Shown here: one piece after another, positions 52,294 through 59,960 of the stretch | How positions within the stretch are numbered: the stretch's first letter is position 1 | Layout: every line of letters starts with the position of its first letter | Source: an uncultured Bilophila sp. | GTDB lineage: Bacteria; Desulfobacterota; Desulfovibrionia; Desulfovibrionales; Desulfovibrionaceae | Assembly (NCBI GenBank): GCA_902373525.1 | Contig: CABKMN010000002.1 | Span: forward strand, 100,684 to 164,683 | Direction of reading: 5' to 3' | Length of the DNA stretch: 64,000 nucleotides | Notes under the pieces: generated by a model | Told to the model about the DNA's origin: nothing | What the model saw: only the letters and a program-made list of their open reading frames with translations | Databases searched by the model: none | Position numbers and translations under genes: made by a program

Positions 52294-53469
52294 ATGAATA
52301 CAGCCATCATTCGCAACGCGAACATCTACGCGCCGGACCCGCTGGGCAACGGCGACATCCTCATCGTCAACGACAAGATCGCGGCCATCGGCCCGGACCT
52401 GTCCCTGCCCGAGTGGGCGGGCGACGCGGTGGAGCTGGACGCCAAGGGCCGCATCGTGACCCCCGGCCTCATCGACGGGCACGTACACATCACCGGAGGC
52501 GGCGGCGAAGCGGGCTTCCACACGCAGGTCCCGCCCCTGCCGCTTTCCGTGCCGGTCACGGGCGGCGTCACCACCATCGGCGGGCTGCTCGGCACCGACG
52601 GCGTCACCCGGCATGTGGACAACGTGCTGGCCAAGGCGTGCTCGCTGGAGGAGGAAGGGCTTTCCACCTTCATCATGACCGGCGGCTACCCGCTGCCCTC
52701 GCCCACGATCACGGGCGCGGTGCAGCGCGACTTCGCCTGCGTACACAAGGTGCGCGGGGCCAAGATCGCCATCGCGGATCACCGCGTCGCCCCCGTGTCC
52801 GCCCGGCAACTGGCGGCGCTGGCGACGGACGCCCGCGTGGGCGGCATGCTGCGCGGCATCGTGGGCATGCTCGTCATCCACATCGGCGCGTCGGCGGAGG
52901 GGCTTTCGCGCATCTTCGAGGTGCTCGAACAGTGCCCCTATCTGGGGCGGCACCTCATCGCCACCCACATCAACCGCTCGCCGCTGGCCTTCGAGCAGTC
53001 CGAAGAACTCGCCCGGAGGGGCGGCTTCATGGACGTCTCGTCCGGCCTCAACGCGCAGACGCTCGGCCCGGACTGCCTCAAGCCCTCGGCGGCCATCGCC
53101 CGCGCCCTCAAGGACGGCGTGCCCGTCGAGCACATCCTCATGAGTTCGGACGGCTACGGCAGCGCGGCCCGCTACGACGACAACGGCAACGTGGACGGAC
53201 TGGTCGCCTCCGACCTCCACACGCTCGCCGGGGAGTTCCGGGACATGGTACGGCTTGAGGGGCTCCCCGTGGAAACGGCCCTCCTGCCCGTCACCCGCAA
53301 CGTCGCCAAGGCGTTCTCGCTGCACCCCGCCAAGGGCCAGCTCGCTCCCGGCAGCGACGCCGACATCCTCGTGTGGGACGAAGACCTGCGCCCGAACAGC
53401 GTGTTCGCACGCGGCGCGCTGCTCCTGCGTGAAGGCAACCTGCTCCGCAAGGGCACGTTCGAGGCCTAG
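52294..53469 (+). CDS. iadA: Beta-aspartyl (isoaspartyl) dipeptidase
   Basis: The 391-residue binuclear-zinc amidohydrolase matches IadA (390 residues in E. coli), which hydrolyses isoaspartyl dipeptides formed from damaged proteins or the ends of cyanophycin-like peptides. Catalytic motifs are HVHITGGGGEAGF (metal HxH, residues 65-77) and SSDGYGS (Asp285-like). It follows nhaC by 24 bp, so a shared transcript is likely. A terminator follows at 53493. Confidence 0.92.
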   Translation: MNTAIIRNANIYAPDPLGNGDILIVNDKIAAIGPDLSLPEWAGDAVELDAKGRIVTPGLIDGHVHITGGGGEAGFHTQVPPLPLSVPVTGGVTTIGGLLGTDGVTRHVDNVLAKACSLEEEGLSTFIMTGGYPLPSPTITGAVQRDFACVHKVRGAKIAIADHRVAPVSARQLAALATDARVGGMLRGIVGMLVIHIGASAEGLSRIFEVLEQCPYLGRHLIATHINRSPLAFEQSEELARRGGFMDVSSGLNAQTLGPDCLKPSAAIARALKDGVPVEHILMSSDGYGSAARYDDNGNVDGLVASDLHTLAGEFRDMVRLEGLPVETALLPVTRNVAKAFSLHPAKGQLAPGSDADILVWDEDLRPNSVFARGALLLREGNLLRKGTFEA

Positions 53470-53883
53470 GCTTCCGCCGAAACCAGCAAACGAAAAAGGG
53501 ATTGTACGGTATTCGTACAATCCCTTTTTTGATTGGCGGCACGCGACGTACGCTTGCCGAAAAGGCGCGGCGTGCCGATTGTCGCTTGCGAAACTGAAAG
53601 CGCGCAGGCCTCCGGTGCCGGAACGCTGCACGGCTTCCCGGCCTCTCCCGCGCCGACCCTTTTCCTGAACACGGCCTTTTGATTGGCCGAAGGCGGGAAG
53701 GCGGTTGATGCGACGGCCTTGCGCCGCCCCGGCGAGGCCCGCCGCGAAGGCCCCGCAGGATGTCCTGCGGCGAGGGGATGGATTGACCGAAAACGCGGAC
53801 GGCCTTGGAGTACGGCCCGAACCGGCTCAAGGCGCGCCGCGGAGCCCACGCCGCCGGACGCCGCGAAGCCCTCCTCGGAACCG
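53470..53883. other. Intergenic region downstream of iadA
   Basis: This 414 bp gap has the iadA terminator and otherwise GC-rich sequence without a supported gene. TTTTGATTGGC occurs at about 53526 and 53674. Confidence 0.5.
53493..53530 (+). terminator. Rho-independent terminator after iadA
   Basis: AAAAAGGGATTGTACG and CGTACAATCCCTTTTTT pair perfectly around a 5-base loop, ending in six T. It is among the strongest terminators in the window. Confidence 0.93.
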
Positions 53884-54057
53884 TTACCGCTTGCCGCAGC
53901 CGCAGTCCTTGCCGCACAGTTCGGCGAGCTGTTCCTTCCTGTACTTCTTCCAGCCGGGGCACCAGCCGATATGCCAACGCCACATCCGGGCCAGCAGGGA
54001 CGCGGGCCGGCGCTGGGCAAACCGCCGGATGGGGCACCACGCGCACAATGTTTTCAT
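53884..54057 (-). CDS. Small Cys-rich, Trp-rich protein of unknown function
   Basis: The 57-residue product begins MKTLCAWCPIRRFAQRRPAS and ends CGKDCGCGKR. It has six Cys (5, 8, 33, 48, 52, 54) and Trp at 7, 26, 28, 32 and 36, giving a pattern suited to metal or redox binding. A GAGGAG site sits correctly before the ATG at 54057. The composition is unlike the antisense frames around it. It is basic, with no signal peptide, and neighbours no related gene. I do not recognise a family. Confidence 0.65.
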   Translation of the reverse strand: MKTLCAWCPIRRFAQRRPASLLARMWRWHIGWCPGWKKYRKEQLAELCGKDCGCGKR

Positions 54058-54300
54058 GACGACTCCTCGTTCGCGGGAAGCGGAATGCCGCCCGTGCTCC
54101 CAGCATAGCGCAAAGCGTCCCCGGAGGAAACGCCCCCTCCCGCTCCGCCGGACGCGGACGCCCGGCATCCGGCGGAGGTCACCCGGCGGGCGGCGTCGCG
54201 GGGCCGCCCGCATGCGGAGCGGCTCTATCCCGTTTACAGGCGCACGAACTCTGGGATACACAGGAAAAAACGTCTTCCGACGCAACAAGGAGAACGCCGG

Positions 54301-55335
54301 ATGGAAAAAACCGGATTCGATTTTGGCATGCACTACTTCAGGGCGTTTGCGATCTTTTCGGTCATGGCGGTCCATATGTGGATCACGCCTCCCGTAGAGG
54401 GACACGAAGCGCTCTCCCGCTTCCTGGACATGCTGCGCGGCGTTCTCTTCCATTCGAGCACGCTGTACTTCATCTTCATATCCGGCTATCTGTTCCACTT
54501 CCTGTCACAAAAGGGATTCGACACGCTGGTCTACTACAGAAAAAAGATCAACAACGTCATCATTCCCTATCTGTTCCTGTCCGTGTTCTTCACCGTCTAC
54601 GCTCTCGTCTGGAACGCCTATACGGGAGAGGTGCCCCGTTTCGCCCGTCTGGCGTCCGGTTTCGGGGAATTTTTCGAGGCGCTGCTGTACGGCAACGTCG
54701 TTCCGACCTACTGGTACATCCCGTTCATCGCCACGGTGTTCGCGGCAAGCCCCCTGCTCCTGCGCCTCGACAAGCGGAGGTTCGGCCTGCTGACCCTGTT
54801 CACGGCGTGGATTCCCCTGCTCATTCCGCGCACGGAGCTGACGGATTTCTTCCACAACTACGCGTTTTTCTTTCCCCTGTACCTGATCGGCATCTTCTTC
54901 TCCATGAACCGGGAAGCCGTCCTCGCCTTCATCGCGGAACACCTGCGGCTGTTCGCGGCCTTTGCCGTCCTGTTCACGCTGGTCCTCGCGGCGGACCGCT
55001 ACTCGCCGCTGCTCCCCAACGACGAGGCCGCGTATTACCTGCAAAAGCTGTGCATCGGGGCGTGCGTCATCCACGGCTTCGAGCGGATACGCCACGTCCG
55101 CGTCGCGGTGCTCGATCTGATCGCCCGGTACAGCTTCGCCCTGTATTTCCTGCATGATTTCATTCTGTTCACGTTTCAGGGCACGCTCTTCCGGGTGTTC
55201 GGGCGCGTGCTGCCGGACAGCCTGTTCCTCGTGTCGCTGCTCACCTTCGGATGCGAGGTGGCCCTGTGCCTCCTGCTCGGAATCTCCGTCAAGAAGCTGT
55301 TCGGGGCACGCTCGCGCTACCTCATCGGCGCGTAG
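54301..55335 (+). CDS. Acyltransferase-3 (OafA-type) membrane enzyme
   Basis: This 344-residue integral membrane protein has about ten helices and belongs to the acyltransferase_3 family, which transfers acetyl or other acyl groups to surface sugars. It begins DFGMHYFRAFAIFSVMAVHMW, including the family's Arg near residue 14, and continues with FHSSTLYFIFISGYLFHFL. GGAGAA precedes the ATG. The targets are usually O-antigen, capsule or lipid A sugars; none of these genes is nearby. Confidence 0.87.
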   Translation: MEKTGFDFGMHYFRAFAIFSVMAVHMWITPPVEGHEALSRFLDMLRGVLFHSSTLYFIFISGYLFHFLSQKGFDTLVYYRKKINNVIIPYLFLSVFFTVYALVWNAYTGEVPRFARLASGFGEFFEALLYGNVVPTYWYIPFIATVFAASPLLLRLDKRRFGLLTLFTAWIPLLIPRTELTDFFHNYAFFFPLYLIGIFFSMNREAVLAFIAEHLRLFAAFAVLFTLVLAADRYSPLLPNDEAAYYLQKLCIGACVIHGFERIRHVRVAVLDLIARYSFALYFLHDFILFTFQGTLFRVFGRVLPDSLFLVSLLTFGCEVALCLLLGISVKKLFGARSRYLIGA

Positions 55336-55416
55336 ACGAGAACGCGCGGTTCGGCGCGGCAGCCGCATCCGGCGAACCCGCCGGGCGAAAACCGGGGAAC
55401 GGCGACGGACGACAAC

Positions 55417-56880
55417 TCAGAAGGGGATGCCGATCAACAGCTTGAGGTCGCGCTCGGACTGGAAGGCGTTGCGGTAGGCCACCCAGCTCGGCTGATCCGT
55501 GCCGTTGCGGTATTCGGTGTAGTGCAGCCGGGCGAAGGCCCCTTCGAGCGGGCCGGAGGGTCTGGTGTAGTTCAAATCGAAGGTGAAGGCCCACTCCTTG
55601 AGGTGTTCCGCGGTGCCGTAGCCGCGCCCGTCGAAGCCGAAGGCCGCCCCCGCCCCCGCCGCGAAACCCGCTACGGGCAGCACGTCGTCCAGCGTCCGCA
55701 TGACGCCCGCGAAGGCCGCCTTTTCGTTGTCCGCGTTCCAGTCGGACCGGGCGTCCCACCACACGTCGCAGGCCCCGGCGGAACTGCCGTTGAGGTTGGT
55801 CAGGCGGTAGGCGAACTGCCCCTGACTTTGCGGCCCGGACATGGGCGCGCGCACGTACGTCCCTTCCAGCCGGAAGGTCCACGGCCCGCGTTCGTACCGG
55901 CCGAATACAAATTGCAGCGAGGCTTCGCCGTCGAAGGCGTCGTTTTCGCTCACCCCGGAATCGTCATCGTCATCCATGAGATAGAGATGGTAGCCCACGG
56001 TCAGCGCGTCCTTGCCGAGCGAGGTTTTCCAGTTGCTCTTGAAATGGGCGTTCCTGAGATGGCCCTTCGAAGCGCCGTAGCCGATCTCAAGGGTCAGCCC
56101 GTTGCCGAAGGCGTACCGCGCGCCCGCGCTCCACAGCCACGGCACGGTTTCGCCCTCGTTCCTGCGGAAGCGGTTCATGTTGACGAACCACGGGGACTTG
56201 TATTCGTCGGCCCACGCCGCGGCCAGCGACAGCCCGCCCACGTCCGCCCCGACGTTCACGCCCCGGTAGGTCCCCGGCATGATTGACCAGTTCACACCGA
56301 GCACGCCCGGCCCCGTCGGCTGGAAATAGCCCGCCTTGGCCCACGCCGGGCCCGCCCGGAGCTTGAGGGCGGCCTTGTAGACGGACACGCCGTCGTCCGC
56401 GGACCGCGCGTTCCAGTCGGGATGCCACGGATCGCCCCACGGCACGAAGCCCATTTCGTGGTCCACCGCGCCCTTGTTCATCAGATCGTGGGAGCCGAAC
56501 ACGCCGAAGTCGAAGCCGATCCAGCCGCCCGCGAAGCCCGAAACGAACTCCGCGTTGGCCTGAAGGGAGGCGTGGTTCAGATTGGTCCGGTAGCGGCCCC
56601 GCTCCGCATCGTAGCGGCGGCGATCCCGCCGGAAAAGGTAGACGCCTCCCGACACGTCGGCGTCGTCGAAAAAGGCCGTGCCGGTGCGGAAGCCTTCCCG
56701 CGAGTCCAGCCCCACGGTCTGCGGCGCGAGGTCCTCCTCCGCCCGGACCGGCGCGGCCCACGGCGCGCAGGCCAGCGCGCACGCCAGCACGGCGGACAGA
56801 ACCGGGCGCAGCCGCACGGGCCGCATGGCCGACGGGAGGAACAGGGACGCGGCCTTCTCGGGACGGGGGTCGGGCGGCAT
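55417..56880 (-). CDS. OprD-type outer-membrane porin
   Basis: The 487-residue protein has a signal peptide (VRLRPVLSAVLACALACAPWAAPVRA) and a beta-barrel pattern of alternating hydrophobic and polar residues ending in LLIGIPF, a C-terminal Phe typical of outer-membrane porins. Similarity to the OprD/chitoporin family is seen in FDFGVFGSHDLMNKG and MPGTYRGVNVG. ATG 56880 lies 2 bp after the stop of the EIIC-EAL gene, suggesting coupling; ATG 56826, which starts directly at the signal peptide, is an alternative. It would admit small sugars or organic acids for the neighbouring EIIC protein to sense. Confidence 0.83.
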   Translation of the reverse strand: MPPDPRPEKAASLFLPSAMRPVRLRPVLSAVLACALACAPWAAPVRAEEDLAPQTVGLDSREGFRTGTAFFDDADVSGGVYLFRRDRRRYDAERGRYRTNLNHASLQANAEFVSGFAGGWIGFDFGVFGSHDLMNKGAVDHEMGFVPWGDPWHPDWNARSADDGVSVYKAALKLRAGPAWAKAGYFQPTGPGVLGVNWSIMPGTYRGVNVGADVGGLSLAAAWADEYKSPWFVNMNRFRRNEGETVPWLWSAGARYAFGNGLTLEIGYGASKGHLRNAHFKSNWKTSLGKDALTVGYHLYLMDDDDDSGVSENDAFDGEASLQFVFGRYERGPWTFRLEGTYVRAPMSGPQSQGQFAYRLTNLNGSSAGACDVWWDARSDWNADNEKAAFAGVMRTLDDVLPVAGFAAGAGAAFGFDGRGYGTAEHLKEWAFTFDLNYTRPSGPLEGAFARLHYTEYRNGTDQPSWVAYRNAFQSERDLKLLIGIPF

Positions 56881-56882
56881 GG

Positions 56883-59042
56883 CTAACGCGGCGTCCCGTT
56901 GGTATCGCGGATGAAACGGAAGCACTCGGCGGCGGGGAGCGACTTGCTGTACCGGTAGCCCTGGAACACGTCGCAGCCGAGGCCGCGGAGCAGTTCCACC
57001 TGCTCGTCGTTCTCCACGAACTCCGCCACGCTGAGCATGTTGCGCGCCCGGCAGAGCTTGATGATGGAGGCCACGATGTCGGCGCAGATCGGGTTCGTGA
57101 CCACGTCCCGGCTGATCGCGCCGTCGATCTTGACCACGCTCACCGGGAACTGCTTCAAATACTTCAGCGAACTGTGCCCCATGCCGAAATCGTCGATGGC
57201 GATGGGGAATCCCATGTCGTAAAGATGCGCCAGAATGAGGCTTTCCGGCTTGTTCGAGTCCAGCGCGGCGGATTCCGTGACCTCCAGCTCCATTGCGGAC
57301 GGCGGCAGATCGTAGCGGCGCAGGATTCCGGTCAGCGCCTCCGGGAACGTCCGCCTGAGCTGGAGGGCCGACACGTTGACCGACACGGTCAGGCCGTCGA
57401 GCCCGACGTCCCGCCAGTTTCTGTGTACCCGGCAGGCCTCCTCGAACACCCACAGGCCGATTTTCTGGATCAGCCCGGAATCCTCGGCCAGCGCGACGGT
57501 GATCGGCGCGGGGATCAGACCGTAGGCCGGATGCCGCCAGCGGATGAGCGCTTCCACGCCCACCACCCTGCCCGTCCGGGCCGAAACCTGCGGCTGGTAT
57601 TCGAGGAACAGGCCCTGCCCGTGCTGGAGGTCGTATTCCAGATCGGTGATCAGGATGCGGGCGAGGGACCCCGCGGCGTCGTTGTGGTCGAGGCAGCGCC
57701 GGGAAGCGTCCGCCGTGGAACAGGAACGCCGCAGCAGGCTTCGGAAGGCGTCGTTGATCTGTTTCGTCTTGAGCTTGTTGGAAAGGAGCACGAACGGCGC
57801 GTACAGGAACACCCCGATCACGATGTTGAACAGTTGCAGGACCGATCCGCTCAGGGAGCCCGTGGACAGGTACCCGTTGAGCAGGATGGGCGTGGTCCAC
57901 TCGGCCTGTACGCTCGTGCCCGGCACCAGCCCCGAGACAACCGCCACGTAGCTGATCCCCGCCAGCAGCAGCGGCGTCAACAGAAACGGAATGAACATCA
58001 GCGGGTTGAGCACGATGGGCAGCCCGAACAGCAACACCTCGTTGATGTTGAACACGCCGGGAACCAGCGAAAGGAAGCCGATCCGACGGCTGGCCTGCGT
58101 CTTGCCGAAGAGCAGCAGCGCGCCCGCAAGGCTGATGCCGGTTCCGGCCCCGCCCATGAACACGAAGGTGTCCATAAACGTCTTGGTCATGATGTGCGGC
58201 AGGGGCAGCCCCGCGGCGGAGGCCGTCTGATTGGCGACCATCGCCGCGCCGTAGATGTCGTGGGTGATCGGGTCGAGGACGTTGGCTCCGTGGACGCCCA
58301 CGAACCAGAGCAGGTGCAGGGAGAGGATGTACAGCATGCCGCGCAGCCCCGCGCCGATGGCGTCGAAGGGCATGCGGATGAACCGGTAGACGATCTCGTG
58401 CAGGGGCGAGCCCGTCAGCGAAACCAGCAGGGTCCCGCCGCCCGCGAACAGGAGCACCGTCAGCATGCCGGGGATCAGCGCGTTGAACGCCTGCGGAATG
58501 GCGATGTCGGGCGTCCCGCCGGGCAGGTACAGCCGCAACCGCTTGAAGGTATAGAAGAACAGAAACAGCCGGGTGGCGAGTACGCCCACGAGGATCGCCA
58601 CGAACAGCCCGGCGACCCCGAGCCAGCGCCGTGTGAGGATGTCGCCGTTCTGCTGGATGAGGCAAAAAAACGAGGCGAAGGCCACCAGCCCCGCAATGAC
58701 GGGATTGACCCGGAGTACGGGATTGTCCCGGTTGAACTGTTCCGCCAGATGGCTCCCGAGCGAAAAAACCATGATCAGGGACATGATGGCGAAGGTGCCG
58801 TTTTGCAGCGTGGTCCCGAACAGCTTCCAGCCCTCCCCGAAATGCCGGAGCATGAACGCCCGGTAGGCGCCGAGCGGAAAACTGTTCAGCAGCTCCGCGA
58901 GGGAGCCGAGGAACATGAGCGGAAGGGTAACGACAAGCGCGGAACGGATCGCCGCCAATGTGGGCCAGCTGGAAACGGAATCCGCCAGCGGCAGCAGCAC
59001 TCGTTCAATCATGCGAGTGGTTTTCTGGAACTGGAGTGCCAT
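56883..59042 (-). CDS. PTS EIIC-EAL fusion: membrane sugar-sensor/transporter with c-di-GMP phosphodiesterase
   Basis: This 719-residue protein fuses a full PTS EIIC of the lactose/cellobiose (CelB) type (residues 1-415, starting VSSWPTLAAIRSALVVTLPLMFLGS) to a cytoplasmic EAL domain (about 455-715). EAL catalytic motifs are intact: EALIRWRHP from E497, DDFGMGHSSL at 617-626, and AEFVEND. No EIIB or EIIA lies nearby, so EIIC probably acts as a sensor or a channel rather than a PTS transporter, linking sugar or another solute to c-di-GMP turnover. ATG 59042 follows GGGAGC. The porin gene follows directly. Confidence 0.9.
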   Translation of the reverse strand: MALQFQKTTRMIERVLLPLADSVSSWPTLAAIRSALVVTLPLMFLGSLAELLNSFPLGAYRAFMLRHFGEGWKLFGTTLQNGTFAIMSLIMVFSLGSHLAEQFNRDNPVLRVNPVIAGLVAFASFFCLIQQNGDILTRRWLGVAGLFVAILVGVLATRLFLFFYTFKRLRLYLPGGTPDIAIPQAFNALIPGMLTVLLFAGGGTLLVSLTGSPLHEIVYRFIRMPFDAIGAGLRGMLYILSLHLLWFVGVHGANVLDPITHDIYGAAMVANQTASAAGLPLPHIMTKTFMDTFVFMGGAGTGISLAGALLLFGKTQASRRIGFLSLVPGVFNINEVLLFGLPIVLNPLMFIPFLLTPLLLAGISYVAVVSGLVPGTSVQAEWTTPILLNGYLSTGSLSGSVLQLFNIVIGVFLYAPFVLLSNKLKTKQINDAFRSLLRRSCSTADASRRCLDHNDAAGSLARILITDLEYDLQHGQGLFLEYQPQVSARTGRVVGVEALIRWRHPAYGLIPAPITVALAEDSGLIQKIGLWVFEEACRVHRNWRDVGLDGLTVSVNVSALQLRRTFPEALTGILRRYDLPPSAMELEVTESAALDSNKPESLILAHLYDMGFPIAIDDFGMGHSSLKYLKQFPVSVVKIDGAISRDVVTNPICADIVASIIKLCRARNMLSVAEFVENDEQVELLRGLGCDVFQGYRYSKSLPAAECFRFIRDTNGTPR

Positions 59043-59166
59043 GATGCTCCCGCACGCCTCGCCCGGCTCGCGTCGGAAGGCGTCCTTGGCGGAGATGGTT
59101 CGCCCCCGGCGGCGGGGACGGGGCCCTGTGAGGACCGCACGCTTCTCCATAAGCGCATAAGTGCAC

Positions 59167-59196
59167 AATCTAGCGTTCTTCTTTCAATCAAGTCAA
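59167..59196 (-). promoter_or_regulatory. Candidate sigma-70 promoter of the EIIC-EAL and porin genes
   Basis: Leftward reading gives TTGACT (59191-59196), 18 bases, then TAGATT (59167-59172), 125 bp before the ATG. Confidence 0.5.
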
Positions 59197-59582
59197 GGCT
59201 AACGGGAACATTCGTCCCCTCCTGCCTCCGCAGCGGAAAGCCGTTCCTCTTTTCCGTCCGTTTTCGGCAGCCCCCGCGGCACGCCGCCTCTTCCCCGGTT
59301 GATCACCCTATCGATACGGCGTTCGTGAGGTCCATGATTATCGCGTGCCGGAAAAGACGCCCGGCGGTGCCGGGATTCCGAGAAACCGGAGTCCGCGCGA
59401 AGCCACCCGGTCCCGCCCGAAACGGGAGCGGCCCCTCGGCGGGTCAAGAAACCGGATCGCCGGAAAGGGAATCCGCCGCGCCCTTCTTCCCAACCCGCCG
59501 CGCCTCTTGCCGAAGCCGTGTTTCAGACACGCGTTCCCTCAACGCACGGCAAGCCCCGGCGCAAAGAAAACGCTTGACTTCT

Positions 59583-59604
59583 TATAACTAAAAAACTAGT
59601 TATA
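59583..59604. promoter_or_regulatory. ArsR-type operator overlapping the arsR promoter
   Basis: TATAACTA (59583-59590), six bases, TAGTTATA (59597-59604) make a perfect 8 bp dyad of ArsR/SmtB type. A -35 TTGACT lies at 59574-59579. The dyad ends only 5 bp before the ATG and no Shine-Dalgarno is present, so repression and near-leaderless translation are likely. Confidence 0.72.
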
Positions 59605-59609
59605 TAGTC

Positions 59610-59960
59610 ATGAACACGCACTACCTGAACGGACTTCCTGCGGAATGGGACGCCATCGCCGGCGTATTCGCGGCGCTCGGCGACGGCACGCGGCAAACGA
59701 TCCTGCTCCTTTTTGAGCCGGGCGAAACCATCGAACTCAAGACCCTCGTGGAGAGCCTGCCGCTGAGCCGCTCGGCGGTGGTGCACCATCTCAAGGTGCT
59801 CGAACAGGCGGGGCTGCTGGTGCCGCGCAGGCACGGACGCGCCGTCGCCTACACCCTGAACCTCGGATGCGCCATCCACGCCCTTGATCAGGTCAAGACC
59901 TATGCCGAAGAGCTTCTCGCCGCGTCCGGCGGGGAGGCAACACCGGGAGGCGACGCATGA
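59610..59960 (+). CDS. ArsR-family transcriptional repressor
   Basis: The 116-residue winged-helix protein has the HTH ETIELKTLVESLPLSRSAVVHHLKVLEQAGLLVPRRHGRAVAYTL (about residues 38-82). No metal-type CVC motif is present in the alpha3 helix, suggesting a non-metal signal. It is the first gene of a two-gene unit, and the ATGA overlap with the fusion gene couples their translation, so it probably represses it through the operator just upstream. No ribosome-binding site is visible before its start. Confidence 0.85.
   Translation: MNTHYLNGLPAEWDAIAGVFAALGDGTRQTILLLFEPGETIELKTLVESLPLSRSAVVHHLKVLEQAGLLVPRRHGRAVAYTLNLGCAIHALDQVKTYAEELLAASGGEATPGGDA

Larger units (their letters stand above)
59043..59609. 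other. Divergent intergenic region between EIIC-EAL and ArsR genes
   Basis: This 567 bp region has a leftward promoter candidate at 59167-59196 for the EIIC-EAL gene and the arsR operator at 59583-59604. The middle (59200-59560) is GC-rich with no supported gene. Confidence 0.5.

Noticed and set aside
50812..53631. 939-codon leftward frame opposite nhaC and iadA
   Set aside because: Antisense of two recognised genes; His/Asp/Gly-rich composition without any domain.
56881..58665. Extension of the porin frame through the EIIC-EAL gene as one giant protein
   Set aside because: The part upstream of 56880 is in the wrong frame for the EIIC-EAL protein and is low-complexity; the signal peptide begins only after 56880.
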